From Aradus depressus (taxonomy: Eukaryota; Arthropoda; Insecta; Hemiptera; Aradidae), in assembly GCA_963662175.1 (NCBI GenBank), contig OY759221.1:30057027-30121026 (forward strand): a DNA stretch of 64,000 bases, given 5' to 3'. This document shows positions 10,306-20,690 of this stretch, one piece after another. Position 1 is the stretch's first letter. Every line of letters starts with the position of its first letter. A program made the position numbers and the translations under genes. Under the pieces are notes generated by a model. The model ran no database searches and was not told the DNA's origin. It worked only from the letters and a program-made list of their open reading frames with translations.

Positions 10306-11159
10306 CTTATCCGTAACGATGGCAGCGGGACCCCTGATCTACGGATCCGTATTCAAGCAATTTAAACATATTTTCATGCCATTGGTAGCAACCCTTCAAC
10401 GACGGGAAACTCAGCTAGTCATAAAATATAATTTCTGAGTATTTTTTTGAATTTCAAATGAAGAAATAAGAAAATAACCACATTCTATTTAATACATAAC
10501 ATTTGCATAAAAATCTAAATAAAATGCAAATCAGAACACGGTTATACAAGTTTTCATAACATGGGTCTGATTAATAAGGTACACCTGAGCTAAAAAGAAG
10601 AAATACATTTTTAGATACTTGGAATTTCTATTATTATTGAAAGGATCCTCATAGATGTATGGATGTATGGCCTCAAGGGTCCAATATGGGGGTCTTGAGT
10701 TCCAATCCCATACTAAATAGTATATTTCATTGTAAATGGAATTATTTTATTTAAATACTGTCAATATTTTATTGTAATGTAAATATCCTCGGAATAGATC
10801 TGATTAGATTTTGGCCGAAATCGAAAGAAAATTGAGACAACTCAACTTCGATTTCTAAGTACATTATACAAGATACCGCTCATATACAGACTTAATCAAA
10901 AAATGTATTGTGCATTCTTTGGAGTGTAATAACTTTGTTGGGGCCATGGTGGCGGTGTGGGTCAGAGCGTAGGGCTTGGGTCGCATGGTCTCAGCGGGAG
11001 TGAGTTTTATTTCATAGATAGAACTCCCACCCTGGGCTATGGATGTCGTAGATAGCTAGATAACACAGTGACATGGCTAATATTTAAGAAAAATTTATTT
11101 AAGAAAACATCCTTTCGACCTACTTCAAAAAAATTGAACTATACTGGAACATTGAATGA
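10306..11159. other. Old dispersed repeats, no gene
   Basis: Bases 10785-10910 belong to a dispersed family (family T) also seen near 18310-18440, 20700-20820 and 45225-45360, marked by TTTTGGCCGAAATCG and TACAAGATACCG. The rest is unassigned. Two short tRNA-like snatches near 10655-10720 and 10945-11010 are too weak to call. Confidence 0.4.
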
Positions 11160-11375
11160 ACTCAGATGGAAGACAACCAACTCCGAAGAATAAAAGAAGA
11201 AAAACAACCCGTGGAAACCTCCAAGCACCATGAACAGACGAGACACGGTGATCATCACAAGACTAAGACATGGACATAGGAAACTGACACATTCCTACTT
11301 ACTCGAAATGCTCCTGCAACCAGGACTACACAGAGCTCACAGTACAACATATCGTCACTGTGAAATCAAACCGCC
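11160..11375 (+). pseudogene. LINE C-terminal remnant (RNase H / zinc-motif region)
   Basis: Part of the translation reads NRRDTVIITRLRHGHRKLTH, the typical end of insect LINE ORF2 proteins after the RNase H domain. In a shifted frame CSCNQDYTELTVQHIVT follows, the usual C-x-C and H zinc-binding tail. The frameshift and missing upstream domains show it is dead. The clade cannot be fixed from so little. Confidence 0.65.
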
Positions 11376-11671
11376 ATATCTGCGAAATGGATATTTTCAC
11401 CAGAGCGCTTTAAAGTTTTCGCATGTGATATTTTCCTTTTAACGTCCGTTTGGTTCTCCTCAAAGCCACCTTATGCATCAATAAAATTTAGACGAATACT
11501 GCTTATTGAAGTAGTAGTTGCAAATAAATCGAAAATTGCTTAAATTAAGAGAAATATGCAGATATGCCAGTATACCTTTAAAATCAGTGTAATATTTGCT
11601 TTTGTGTCACAGGGGCTTCTTTTTTTTTTTGACCTGTTTTAGGTAGTCTTTATATAAGAGGCTACATCACT

Positions 11672-11719
11672 TATATATATATATATATATTTTTTTTTTA
11701 GTATATGTACCACCGAAGC

Positions 11720-11773
<54 letters not shown>
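11672..11773. repeat. AT dinucleotide run and long poly-T tract
   Basis: A TA run near 11672-11690 and a T run of about 50 bases (11724-11773) abut the start of the SINE at 11776. Length is likely to vary between reads. Confidence 0.8.
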
Positions 11774-11775
<2 letters not shown>

Positions 11776-11779
<4 letters not shown>

Positions 11780-12073
11780 GCCGGTAGCTCAGTGGTATGC
11801 GTGCTTGACTTCTGAGCTCAAGGTCGTGGGTTCGTAGTCCGACCGAGGCCCTTAGTTTATTTTATCTGGGAGGTAAAATAAACTTAAGCACGCCGTCCTT
11901 CGGATGGGACGTTAAGCGATGGTCCCGAGCCTGTACAATGTCAGGTACTCGTTAAAGACCCCTACCCTAGATGAATAAAAATTTAGGGTAGGCAAAATTT
12001 AGGACTCCCACAGTAGAGTCGGGCTCATGTCCACCAGAGTGACGAAAGAGCGCTCTGGTAGTAGGCGATATGA
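11776..12073 (+). mobile_element. tRNA-derived SINE, 3' truncated
   Basis: Head, A and B boxes, central domain and most of the 3' domain are present and close to the copy at 9509. It stops after GTAGGCGATATGA, before the final 45 bases and the AACCT tail, and an AAATAAAT-type stretch follows. Confidence 0.85.
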
Positions 12074-12343
12074 AAATAAATAAATAAACTAAAAAAATAA
12101 TAGTAAAAAAAAAAGTTAAAATACAGATTCATTAAGAAGAAATCAAAAGGAGATAAATGTGTCTCAATAAATATGTGGATGATAAAATAAAATGAAATAA
12201 AAAGAAAAAACATTATGTATATAAAAATCGAGATTATGGAGGAGGGAATCTAGCCCAGGCTTGCTATAAAATTAATTTAAGACAAACTAATGAAAAAAAA
12301 TAAATAAATAAATACATAAAACAAAAGGATGAAGATGAAAAGA

Positions 12344-12473
12344 TCAATAAAATAAATAAGACAAAGAAACAAGAAATTGATGATGAAGAGGGAAAGTATG
12401 GAAGAAGGGGAATAAGAGGCTAACCAGAGGGAGAAGATTGTTTATTGAGGAGGAATTGGAATAGTGAGGATTT
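12344..12473 (-). pseudogene. LINE 3' end: last codons and 3' UTR
   Basis: On the minus strand a frame running out of the tandem repeat gives KSSLFQFLLNKQSSPSG and stops at 12420. This resembles the last residues of many LINE ORF2 proteins. The TTTATT-rich sequence beyond it would be the 3' UTR. Class unknown. Confidence 0.5.
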
Positions 12474-12830
12474 GAAGGAGGCCACGGAAGGAGAGTGACG
12501 GATGAAGGGAGGCAGGGAGTTGTAGAGGGAGGAGGCTTGGACAAGGAAAGAGTTGTGGAAGGCTGAGGAGCGATGGGAGGGGATGAAGAGGACCGAAGGA
12601 GGCCACGGAAGGAGAGTGACGGATGAAGGGAGGCAGGGAGTTGTAGGGGGAGGAGGCTTGAACAACGAAAAAGTTGTGGAAGGCTGAGGAGCGATGGGAG
12701 GGGATGAAGAGGACCGAAGGAGGCCACGGAAGGAGAGTGACGGATGAAGGGAGGCAGGGAGTTGTAGAGGGAGGAGGCTTGAACAAGGAAAGAGTTGTGG
12801 AAGGCTGAGGAGCTATGGGATGGGATGAAG
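12474..12830 (-). repeat. 121-bp tandem triplication of a LINE C-terminal segment
   Basis: Units start at 12474, 12595 and 12716 and are nearly identical. On the minus strand each encodes a stretch like SLYNSLPPFIRHSPSVASF, which matches the end of LINE reverse transcriptases (a WNSLPP-like motif followed by PS..SFK). Since 121 is not a multiple of three, each unit changes frame, so the array cannot code for one protein. It looks like a minisatellite born from a dead LINE. Confidence 0.8.
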
Positions 12831-14537
12831 AGTTTTAGCCCAAACGGTCGATTAACTTTGGAGGGACAACAAAAACGTAATTGATTAATTCGTGTAATAA
12901 AGTAAAAACGATATGGAGGGATATCGGCTGAAGGAAATGGTGCGTTCAGGGGAGGGGGCTTAATTCAAAAATCCTAATAACTGCAGATGTGAATTTGTCG
13001 AAACAAAATTTATTATGAGGATTTAGGCGCCTTTTTGTAAGTCAGTTGAATATTAGCGCAAACAGTCGACTGGTTTCGGAGGAGAAGTATTCGTTCTGGG
13101 GAAGTACACTGTCTTCAATTCACCAAAAACTTGTTTTTCTTTTCGTTTAACCGGTTCATTAAGCGTGTAGTATAGTGTGGATTATTTATTAAAGGTGTAT
13201 GTATTCTCTAAAGTATGAAGTCTGTGACAATACGTATGCTTTTAACGGAACATAATTAAGTCATGACTGAACTGAATACTTAGGTAGGTTGTTACGAATT
13301 GTGAGTCCTCATACATAATACAGTATATTTACCATTGTAAAGAGAAATTTGAATAAGAGGACCCGGATTCGATTGGCCGAGAAATGTCTACGTTCCCTTC
13401 TCTATAATTCCATACATTAGACCTCTAACTTGATAAGCTTTCAACAAGTTTCGCTTCTGATAATTGGCCAAACCGGAAATGTTTAAACATATTATGGTGA
13501 ACGTCAGATATAAAAATTCAAACGTCGAATTGGGCCAAACTTCCAAACTGACCAATAGAGAGAAATCCTGTATATATCGGATAAAACAGATTGAGAGCGA
13601 GTGTGTTAGTGATCAATACAGAATCTGTATGTTAATATGCAACTAGCCTACTGAGCTCAAGATCGCGGTTACGAATCCCAGCTGGGACCATTCGATTTTT
13701 AATCCATTTAGTTATATAAAAATGGTTGTGTCATCATGTATTCATGGTGGATCTAGAATGGCCCGGGTCTGTATTTGAACTATTTTTCTTTCATAGTCTA
13801 TTTTATTGAGTTATTATTCAAATCAGTTTATTTTTTCAAATAACCTGTTTCGTTCATTTAGTTGTTAAAGTAGTTTTAATGTTGTCATTTATCTAAATGA
13901 TAATTTTATATCAAGTTATCACTTATAAACCTTGCAGACTGTTTGCGTTCAGTTTAATTTTGACCAACGATATTCCATGGAATGTTTTAGATTTTTAGTA
14001 AATTCTATATATATCGGGTAAAAGAGATTGAAAGAGACAATCAGCTCTTTTATGGGTTGTGTTAGTGTCAAGTTAACAATTAGTAGGTTTAGATGAAAAT
14101 AATTATTTTTCAGTTTTTTTTTCATCTAGTTTTTTAGTATTTGATGATGTATTGACTTTTTATAATATAATGTAAAAACATAGTAAACTGCAAATTTTCC
14201 TCATTAAAATTTGGAATTTAATTTTTTTTTTTTTTTTTTTTTAATTATAAATTCAAATATAATACTATGGGGACACGTATTGATTCTCAGTCCTATCGGC
14301 CAAAAGGAAAAGGGAACTCAACTCAAAAACCCTAGTAAGTGCTGATGCAATGAATTTATCGTTAAGAAATTTTATATTTGAATACAAAACTCCATAAGAA
14401 CGGCAGCTATTAATTTTCACCTAAATCGGCAGAGGGACCATAGGAGGGAGGCTCGACTCAAAAAACCTAATAACAACTAATCTCCGAATATATTTTTGCG
14501 ATCTGTGTCGATATATTTATTGGAAATTAATTAAATA
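12831..14537. other. Dispersed repeats and unassigned DNA
   Basis: 12930-13130 and 14330-14500 belong to a widespread family (family H), marked by phrases such as CCTAATAACTGC, TTAGTATGAGGATT and GGGGAAGTACA. Further family H pieces lie at 22690-22820, 41520-41690, 42540-42740, 43490-43765, 51060-51135, 51815-51990, 58760-58960 and 60830-61000. At 13640-13690 there is a tRNA-like B-box stretch (GGTTACGAATCCC) that may be another old SINE. No gene seen. Confidence 0.45.
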
Positions 14538-14602
14538 AATAAAAACCAAGAAATTTTTCAACTCTTATATTGTCTAATTCTACAAACATATCTACATAAA
14601 GT

Positions 14603-14639
14603 GTACCGTACCGGTTTTTGCTTATGCCATCTTCAGCAT
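14603..14639 (-). ncRNA. Hammerhead-like motif, left arm of the 14538 foldback (degraded)
   Basis: The minus strand has core CTGAAGAT (14629-14636) and palindrome ACCGGT (14610-14615), but a short insertion (ACCGT) breaks the outer stem and GAAA reads AAAA. Probably inactive. Confidence 0.35.
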
Positions 14640-14674
14640 AAAGAACAATGATTTAAATATCACTTTTGAACTTT

Positions 14675-14708
14675 GTGCTGACGATGGCGTAAGCCGAAAC
14701 CGGTACAC
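14675..14708 (+). ncRNA. Hammerhead-like motif, right arm of the 14538 foldback
   Basis: Outer stem GTG (14675-14677) pairs with CAC (14706-14708). The core is CTGACGAT (14678-14685). The hairpin is GGC/GCC with loop GTAA (14686-14695). GAA (14696-14698) runs into palindrome ACCGGT (14699-14704), then the unpaired A at 14705. All conserved hammerhead positions C-T-G-A-N-G-A and GAAA are kept. The extra T at 14685 before the hairpin is the one departure from the classical core. Confidence 0.5.
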
Positions 14709-14720
14709 TTTATGTATATA

Positions 14721-15071
14721 GGTTCGGGTTAGGTTAAGTGTTATGATTCATGCCCGAGCTTTAACGACGGGGTCATATCGCCTACTACCAGAGCGCTCTT
14801 TAGTCACTCTGGTGGACATGAGCCTGACTCTACTGTGGGAGTCCTAAATTTTGCCTACCGTAAATTTTTATTCATCTAGAGCAGGGATCTTTAACGAGTA
14901 CCTGACATCGTAGAGGCTCGGGACCATCTCTTAACGTCCCATCCGAAGGACGGCATGCTTAAGTTTATTTTACCTCCCATATAAAATAAACTAAGGGCCT
15001 CGATTGGGTTTCGAACCCACGATCTTGAGCTCAGAAGGCAAGCACGCATACCACTGAGCTACCGGCGCCCC
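14721..15071 (-). mobile_element. tRNA-derived SINE inside a foldback
   Basis: Full-length minus-strand copy with A and B boxes, central domain and a tail made of TTAGGTTA on the plus strand. Flanks TTTATGTATATA (14709-14720) and TTATGTTTATATA (15072-15084) look like a slightly altered target duplication. The insertion splits the right arm of the foldback and is younger than it. Confidence 0.85.
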
Positions 15072-15137
15072 TTATGTTTATATATTTTTGTGGAATTCGA
15101 CAATATAAAGTTAATCTATTTCTTTGTTTTTACTAGC

Positions 15138-16039
15138 ATTAAATGGAAGTCTCAATGTGAAGTGGTCAGCCACGTGCGGCACACTAATAGATAGCGAGTC
15201 AAAAGTTATCCACTTATCTGCCCCCCCTAATCCTCTCCACTGATTAACCACGACCATTTTATATCCCTAAATATAACGCGCGTTCCGAAGAGTAAAAAAA
15301 CTCGCTAATATATCTTCATTTTTTTTTTTTCAAACCAAGTATGATAGATTGCCATACGCTCAAACACAAACTTGTCGTAAACCTGACCAATTTTTTTATT
15401 TATTTTTTTTGAAGCACTCCTTCAGAAATTGGCCACTCGAAACACGTTCTGAGAGCATTAACTCGGCCTACACACATCTCTCCATTAGGAGCGCTCGGGT
15501 GAGCACATTACTCATATCTCTACCAGGCGAGCTCTCTGCTACAACACGTCTCTGATGGAGGGGATTTGAAACAAATCGTGCATCTCTCTCTGTAATTAGG
15601 GTTCCTCGCTTGGTCTACTCATGGATCTCAGCAAGAAATTGGACTAATTTAAATGTTACTTCTCCAGTTATACGAAGTATGGTGGAAATTATATAATCGG
15701 TTTTCCAAAAATGGGACAACTAAGCCAATCGTTCGTTTGACTTAGGGTCAATTATCAATAGTTGACATATAGAGGGACTTTTGAATCGTTATACTAAACC
15801 TGAAGATGATTTAACACCAAAGTATCTGTATATTTTTGTGGAATAGATAATATTTTTTAAAAAAATTTGTTTTATTTAAATAATTTCTTTTTATTCATCA
15901 AAATCACGAACGGAAAACGCATTTTCATGAATAATATTAAGTTATTGCTGTTGGATGAGATTTATCAAATAAAAAAATATATCTTTCGTGTTTCAATACA
16001 ACCAAAAACAGATTACATACACTACAGTGTCATCTTTGA
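15138..16039. other. Unassigned interval
   Basis: No gene or complete repeat recognised. Bases 15655-15710 contain the dispersed TATACGAAGTATGG motif. The open frames at 15349-15555 and 15867-16136 are short, match nothing I know, and the second runs into a SINE. Confidence 0.35.
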
Positions 16040-16361
16040 TATGACTCATGCCCGGGCTTCAACTACGAGGTCATATCGCCTACTACCAGAGCGCTCTTTC
16101 GTCACTCTGATGGACATGAGCCCCACTCTACTGTGAGAATCCTAAATTGTGCCTACCCTAAATTTTTATTCACCTAGGGCAGGGGTCTTTAACGAGTTCC
16201 TGACATCGTACAGGCTCGGGACCATCGCTTAACGGCCCATCCGAAGGACGGCGTACTTAAGTTTATTTTACCTCTCAGATAAAATAAACTAAGGGCCTCG
16301 GTCGGGTTTCGAACCTACCATCTTCAGTTCAGAAACATGCCCCTGAGCTACCGGCGCCCTC
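16040..16361 (-). mobile_element. tRNA-derived SINE, slightly shortened head
   Basis: Minus-strand copy covering the tail to the head. A small deletion in the head (around 16335-16345) removes part of the tRNA-like anticodon region. No clear target duplication. Confidence 0.85.
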
Positions 16362-16450
16362 AAAAAAAATTTTTCATAGAAAATATTTCAGTTATGTTCA
16401 AATTGTATGGCATAGCAACATGTTATAATATATATTTATTATTGGCAAAT

Positions 16451-16796
16451 TAGGGCGCCGGTAGCTCAATGGTATGAGTGCTTGCCTTCTGAGCTCAAGA
16501 TCGTGGGTTCGAAACCCGACCGAGGCTGAGGCCCTTAGTTAATTTTATATGTGAGGTAAAATAAACCTAAGCACGCCGTCCTTTGGATGGAACGATAAGC
16601 GATGGTCCCAAACCTGTACGATGTCAGGTACTCGTTGAAGACCCCTGCCCTAGGTGAATAAAAATTAAGTGGAGGCAAAATTTAGAACACCCACAGTAGA
16701 GTCGGGCTCATGTCCACCAGAGTGACGAAAGAGCGCTCTGGTAGTAGGCGATATGACCTCATAGTTAAAGCCCAGACATGAGTCATAATAACAAAC
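16451..16796 (+). mobile_element. tRNA-derived SINE with 12-bp target duplication
   Basis: Full-length plus-strand copy flanked by TTATTGGCAAAT at 16439-16450 and again at 16797-16808. This direct repeat is the mark of target-primed retroposition and fixes both ends of the element. The tail is short and lacks the AACCT units. Confidence 0.92.
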
Positions 16797-16808
16797 TTAT
16801 TGGCAAAT

Positions 16809-17408
16809 AGTTTTCCTGATAAGATTTACCAATACATTCATTCTATGGACAGTTGTTCACAAACTGACAGAAAGGAAAGTTTTTTTTTTTTTAATTTTTA
16901 AAATGACGTTGGAAAACATGTAATTTCCTTAAAAACTCAACATCAAATTTTTGATTGATTACATAACTTCCACTATACTTCATATACCCGGGAAAATAAC
17001 ATTTGTAAGACAACTTATTGTTACATTTAATTTAAAAAATCAGTACAATTTCTTGCTTCTGAAGATAGAAAACAATATGAATTAATTTATTGGAATGCGA
17101 GACTTATTGCGACTCATGAATAATAATTTTACAATAGACTTCCATTAGATAAATGGGTTAATGGCTATATTAAATGAATGAGCTCCTGTGCTGTCTATGA
17201 CAATCAGAGATCCTATAGGCGAGATTCCAGCCGCCTCACAACAGTGTTCATTCTATAATTAATTATATCTAATAGGTCACGTTATACACATTTTTGTGTA
17301 TCTAATTAATAATGTGTATTGTATTGTACAAAACGCTTTTACCACAAAGAATTCTCATCACAAAGTATAGGGGATGTTATGTAAACGGTCAGAAATTGTA
17401 GTTACTCA
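16809..17408. other. Unassigned AT-rich interval
   Basis: 16940-17000 contains the dispersed CTATACTTCATAT motif with family H-like flanks. I see no gene. Confidence 0.35.
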
Positions 17409-17422
17409 TTATGACTCATGCC

Positions 17423-17979
17423 CAGGAGCGTAGCCAGGGAGGGGCAGAGGGGGGCGCGTGCCCCCTCCCCCCTGATCAGAGCAAAAAACCAAGATAAAAA
17501 TTAAATAAACTAAAAAAATAGTTTTTATTAATAATGATTGCTTGCAAGTTACCAATAGGATCTTCAAATTTCCCGTGCGTCTGATTCCTAAATCAGCAAT
17601 CAGCTGTTTCATAAATGTACATCTACAAAACAAGTCATATTACATTTATTTAAATATATATGAATTCGAACCTTTTCTCGCTCAAAATCGTCATTTATGT
17701 TATACTTAATACTCTTAAATCTGATTTTACATGCGCAGTTAAAATGCAAAGCACAGCAGCAGCAAATGCACGCTATTGGATGTTAGTAATTTAATTCTAA
17801 AAGCACAGATACCACAGCGTGCATTTGCTGCTGCTGCGCTTTGCATTTTTACTGCTCATGTAAAGTCAACTTAAATATGAAAAAAGTCTGCAACGCTAAC
17901 CACGGAAACTGCGGGCTGTGACCTCGGGAGTCCCCCCCCCCCCCCCCCCCTGCTCAAAATCCTGGTTACGGCCCATGAG
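17423..17979. mobile_element. hAT-like non-autonomous element nested in a SINE
   Basis: The left end resembles the common insect hAT end GGGGCGTAGCCAGG (here GGAGCGTAGCCAGG) and the right end is its rough complement CCTGGTTACGGCCC. Candidate 8-bp target copies are TCATGCCC (17415-17422) and TCATACCC (17980-17987), one mismatch apart. A near-palindrome at 17728-17864 sits inside, and a 19-base C run at 17932-17950. The first part is shared with 47187-47510. No transposase frame. Confidence 0.6.
17728..17864. repeat. Internal inverted repeat of the hAT-like element
   Basis: Two arms of about 45 bases pair across a 45-base spacer; both contain a run of GCA/TGC codon-like triplets next to AAATGCA. 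The copy at 47187 has only the first arm. Confidence 0.75.
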
Positions 17980-18249
17980 TCATACCCGAGCTTTAACTAT
18001 GAGGTCATATTGCCTACAACCAGAGCAGAACATAAGCTCGATTCTACTATGGGAGAGTATAATTTATACCTAAATTTTGCTGCCCTAAATTTTTACTCAC
18101 TTAGCGTAGAGGTCTTTAAAGAGTGGCTGACAACATACAGGCTCGGGACCATCGCTTAACGTTCCATACGAAGGACGGCGTGCTCAAGGTTTTTTTCACC
18201 TCCCAGAGCTCAGGAAGCAAGTACGCTACTCCTGAGCTTCCAACCCCCT

Positions 18250-19259
18250 CTTTTCAAAAATAAAAAATAAAAAATTTCTTTGTGTGTCTGTGACCACGAT
18301 AATGTCACATGTGCTAACTTAGATTAGATTAAATTTTGGCAGAAATCGGACGAAAATTGTAACCAGTTCACTTCGGGGCTCATGTACATTTTATAAGATA
18401 CCGGTTATATTTATACCCTAATCAAAAATCGTTAGAAATAAAAGTTGTAGAGAAATATATGGCACATTTTATATTCAGTATACCTACGATTTTTTAAAGG
18501 ATGCTCGATTTACGATTTCTATCAATGTCGAAACCCATTTCTTTATACGTTCGCATAATTTCATAGTAATGTTTGAATTATAGCGCATAGCAATGTATTT
18601 TAAAATATATTTTTATAGTTGTTTGTATTTTTTTCTATTGAAAAGGATTTAAAATAATAAAAATTAATAGGTTAAAACAGGTTTTTCTTATGCCAATCGG
18701 GTTTTTGCAGATCATACCCCCAAAGCAATTGGTATAAATAACATAACCTAACACGGATAATCACAATGGGAGGCTGCCTCAAAGCAATATGTGTTAGAAC
18801 CGGCCTTTCTCTTCTAATTGTCTGGTGGTGTTCAGTGACAGTATGAGTAACTGTAGGTAAGTAGACGTTCTATGGTTTGGTTTTCTTTTTTCATCTAAAG
18901 TTTTGTATTTTTCAATTTGCCTCTCAACTTTACCTCTGATAAAACTTTCTATTCTTCCCCTGTTTACCTACCTTCTTCTTGTAAGCCCCTTGAGTATTGC
19001 CAGACTCTGTACAGGAGATGGAACTCTCTCAGGCTAACACCAAACCAAAACACTGATTCTCATAAATCAGAAAAATGGAAAACGTTCAATTTTCGAACTA
19101 TTTTTCTTTTTTAATTTTGCGCCATTATTTAAAATTTTATTTGAATTAAAAGGAAGTGTTGATTGATTGCAGGGGTGGGCTTTGTACCCATCTTATTCAA
19201 AGTCGGAAGGCCTATAAAACAGTCCTCGCTAGTATTTAACTACCTACTCTCCTATCTTA
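18250..19259. other. Dispersed repeat family T and unassigned DNA
   Basis: 18310-18440 is a family T copy (compare 10785-10910). 18917-19114 has an open plus frame with YRRWNSL, faintly like a LINE C-terminus, too weak to call. Nothing else recognised. Confidence 0.4.
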
Positions 19260-19882
19260 AGCAGGCCCTACACTATCAATCCGCTTTATCAAAACAGCGC
19301 GTCCAGCTGATTGACACGCGCTTCAAGCAGCCTTGGGGCGCATCAAGCATCCCATCAATCGTTTCATCAACACTCACTTAGCGGAGTTTTCGACTAGTGA
19401 ACTGCTCCTCCTGGACTGTAGTGAATCGGTGTTGTGTAGATACCATGGTTTCGAATCAGGATTTGGGGTTTCTCATCTTGACACTTGTTGCTCTCAAGCG
19501 GAAAAAAAAGATCCAGAGGAAACGACGTTGGTCGAAGAAGTAGTATAAATTGAGGAACCGCTTCACTCACGAAAATTTACTGACAGTTCTGCGTGAAAAT
19601 GAGCCGGAAGACTTTAAAAACTTTATCAGAATGGACCAAGGGCTTTGATCATTTATTGGAGTTGGTACGAGCGAACGGACAACCCTCCATCGTTGGTGTC
19701 GAGCAGGTGACTGACGCAATGCTTGATCGAAATTGCTCTAGACTATCAAGCGTTCCGCCCAGCCGCTTGAGTCATTCAAACTTTCCAATTATCACCGTCA
19801 AGGCTTGACTCAAGCGTCAAACGGGTTCCTAGATTATCAATCACGCTTGACGCGCTGTTTTGATCAAGCGGAAGGGCCTGCT
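19260..19882 (+). mobile_element. PIF/Harbinger transposon remnant with TTA target duplication
   Basis: Terminal inverted repeats start AGCAGGCCC and end GGGCCTGCT, with further matches around CAAAACAGCGCGTC. TTA occurs directly outside both ends (19257-19259 and 19883-19885), the target duplication of this superfamily. The body keeps only the N-terminal part of a transposase-like frame. At 623 bp it is an internally deleted, non-autonomous copy. Confidence 0.8.
19445..19735 (+). pseudogene. Harbinger transposase N-terminal fragment, broken
   Basis: From the ATG at 19445 the frame gives a Lys/Arg-rich stretch (KRKKKIQRKRRWSKK), then a TAG stop where the family usually has Trp, then a stretch with TVLRENEPEDFKNFIRMD. 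After a one-base shift it continues FDHLLELVRANG. This order (basic RRW motif, a Phe-rich 'F..F.RM' block, then a 'FD.LL.LV' helix) is typical of the N-terminus of PIF/Harbinger nucleases. The catalytic DDE part is gone. One stop and one frameshift make it a pseudogene. Confidence 0.75.
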
Positions 19883-19911
19883 TTAGTAATGAAGCGCTGT
19901 TCTGTGTCCGC

Positions 19912-20310
19912 TTAGTCCTCACTTTTCTGTGTTCTGAAGAGACATGAATAGTCTTCATAAATTTCACCCAGGATATGTAGCGTGGTTTCCTTCATCACCT
20001 CACATCTTCTGCAAAATGGATGCGGAACAAGACCCATTTTAAAAAGATTTTTTCTTACCGAGAGGTGTCCGGTTAGACACCCGACCACTTTTCTCAATGC
20101 TCCCCGCCATTGAATTGTTCTTCTTCTCCCATCTGGTTCTGTGGACAGGGTTGAAGATGAGTTTCCTTTCCGCAATGCCCATTTCTCCAGGACTGCTTTG
20201 AAACGCGTCTCCGTGATCCCTATTGAGGAAGTATTAATCGCACGAAAATCCAAGATCGAGTTTTCAACTGAACTACACGTTTCAAGGTCCCATAAACACG
20301 TTTTGACCAT
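19912..20310 (-). pseudogene. LINE ORF2 C-terminal fragment (post-RNase H region)
   Basis: A 132-codon minus-strand frame contains VVGCLTGHLSVRKNLFKMGL followed by CRRCEVMKETTLHILGE. The order 'L-TGH-L-HL--MG----C--C-----T--H-L' is the standard end of RNase H-bearing insect LINEs. The N-terminal part of the frame looks like RNase H but I could not pick out its catalytic residues. It starts without upstream reverse transcriptase, so it is a 5'-truncated relic. Confidence 0.65.
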
Positions 20311-20355
20311 TTTCGCGTCTCTGCAGCTTTGTGAGCGCTCACCCTCCCCAAAATC

Positions 20356-20484
20356 TTTTCATACTGGCATTCCTGTGTATATGAAGGTAATGAGTTGGTG
20401 ACAGAAGTATTTTGCTTTATTGTTCATCGCAATTCTGAGAGTAACTTTCTTATACTCAGTAATGCCAGTATGAAATGTTTTTGA
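20356..20484. repeat. Small inverted-repeat element
   Basis: TTTTCATACTGGCATT near the left end pairs with AATGCCAGTATGAAA at 20462-20476. The right part recurs at 63765-63800, so it belongs to a dispersed family. Confidence 0.5.
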
Positions 20485-20690
20485 AAAGGAAGAGAAATTG
20501 ATCTTTAAGAGTGGTTGGTATAAGATTTTCGATAGGACTAACACAGTTTTCAGCTGAATCAAGGTAACGTTTAAAAATATGTATTTAAAACTACATTTCA
20601 GGCCAGTTTTTGGCATATATCTCAAAAACCGGACGACCTGCGAAAAATCGTATATATTATAAAATGTGTTTTTTAGTTTTCTATACTACT
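20485..20690 (+). repeat. Dispersed repeat, family Z
   Basis: Similar to 61955-62115; both carry CGATAGGACTAAC and AAAACCGGACGACCTG. Class unknown. Confidence 0.55.

Larger units (their letters stand above)
14538..15137. mobile_element. Foldback element interrupted by a SINE
   Basis: The left arm (about 14538-14640) is complementary to 14665-14720 and, beyond an inserted SINE, to about 15084-15137. Matching ends read TATTGTCTAATTCTACAA on the left and TTGTGGAATTCGACAATA on the right. The SINE therefore jumped into the right arm. Part of the arm (TTGTCTAATT and what follows) resembles the arm of the foldback at 59964. Hammerhead-like motifs lie in both arms. Confidence 0.75.
17409..18249 (-). 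mobile_element. Diverged tRNA-derived SINE split by an hAT-like element
   Basis: The SINE 3' end (TATGACTCATGCCC) lies at about 17409-17422 and the rest resumes at about 17980, running through the 3' domain, a shortened central domain and a damaged head to 18249. The intervening part is the non-autonomous element annotated next. It is one of the oldest-looking SINE copies here. Confidence 0.7.

Noticed and set aside
18917..19114. Open frame with YRRWNSL as a LINE tail
   Set aside because: One short phrase only; the neighbouring motifs expected for that region are missing.
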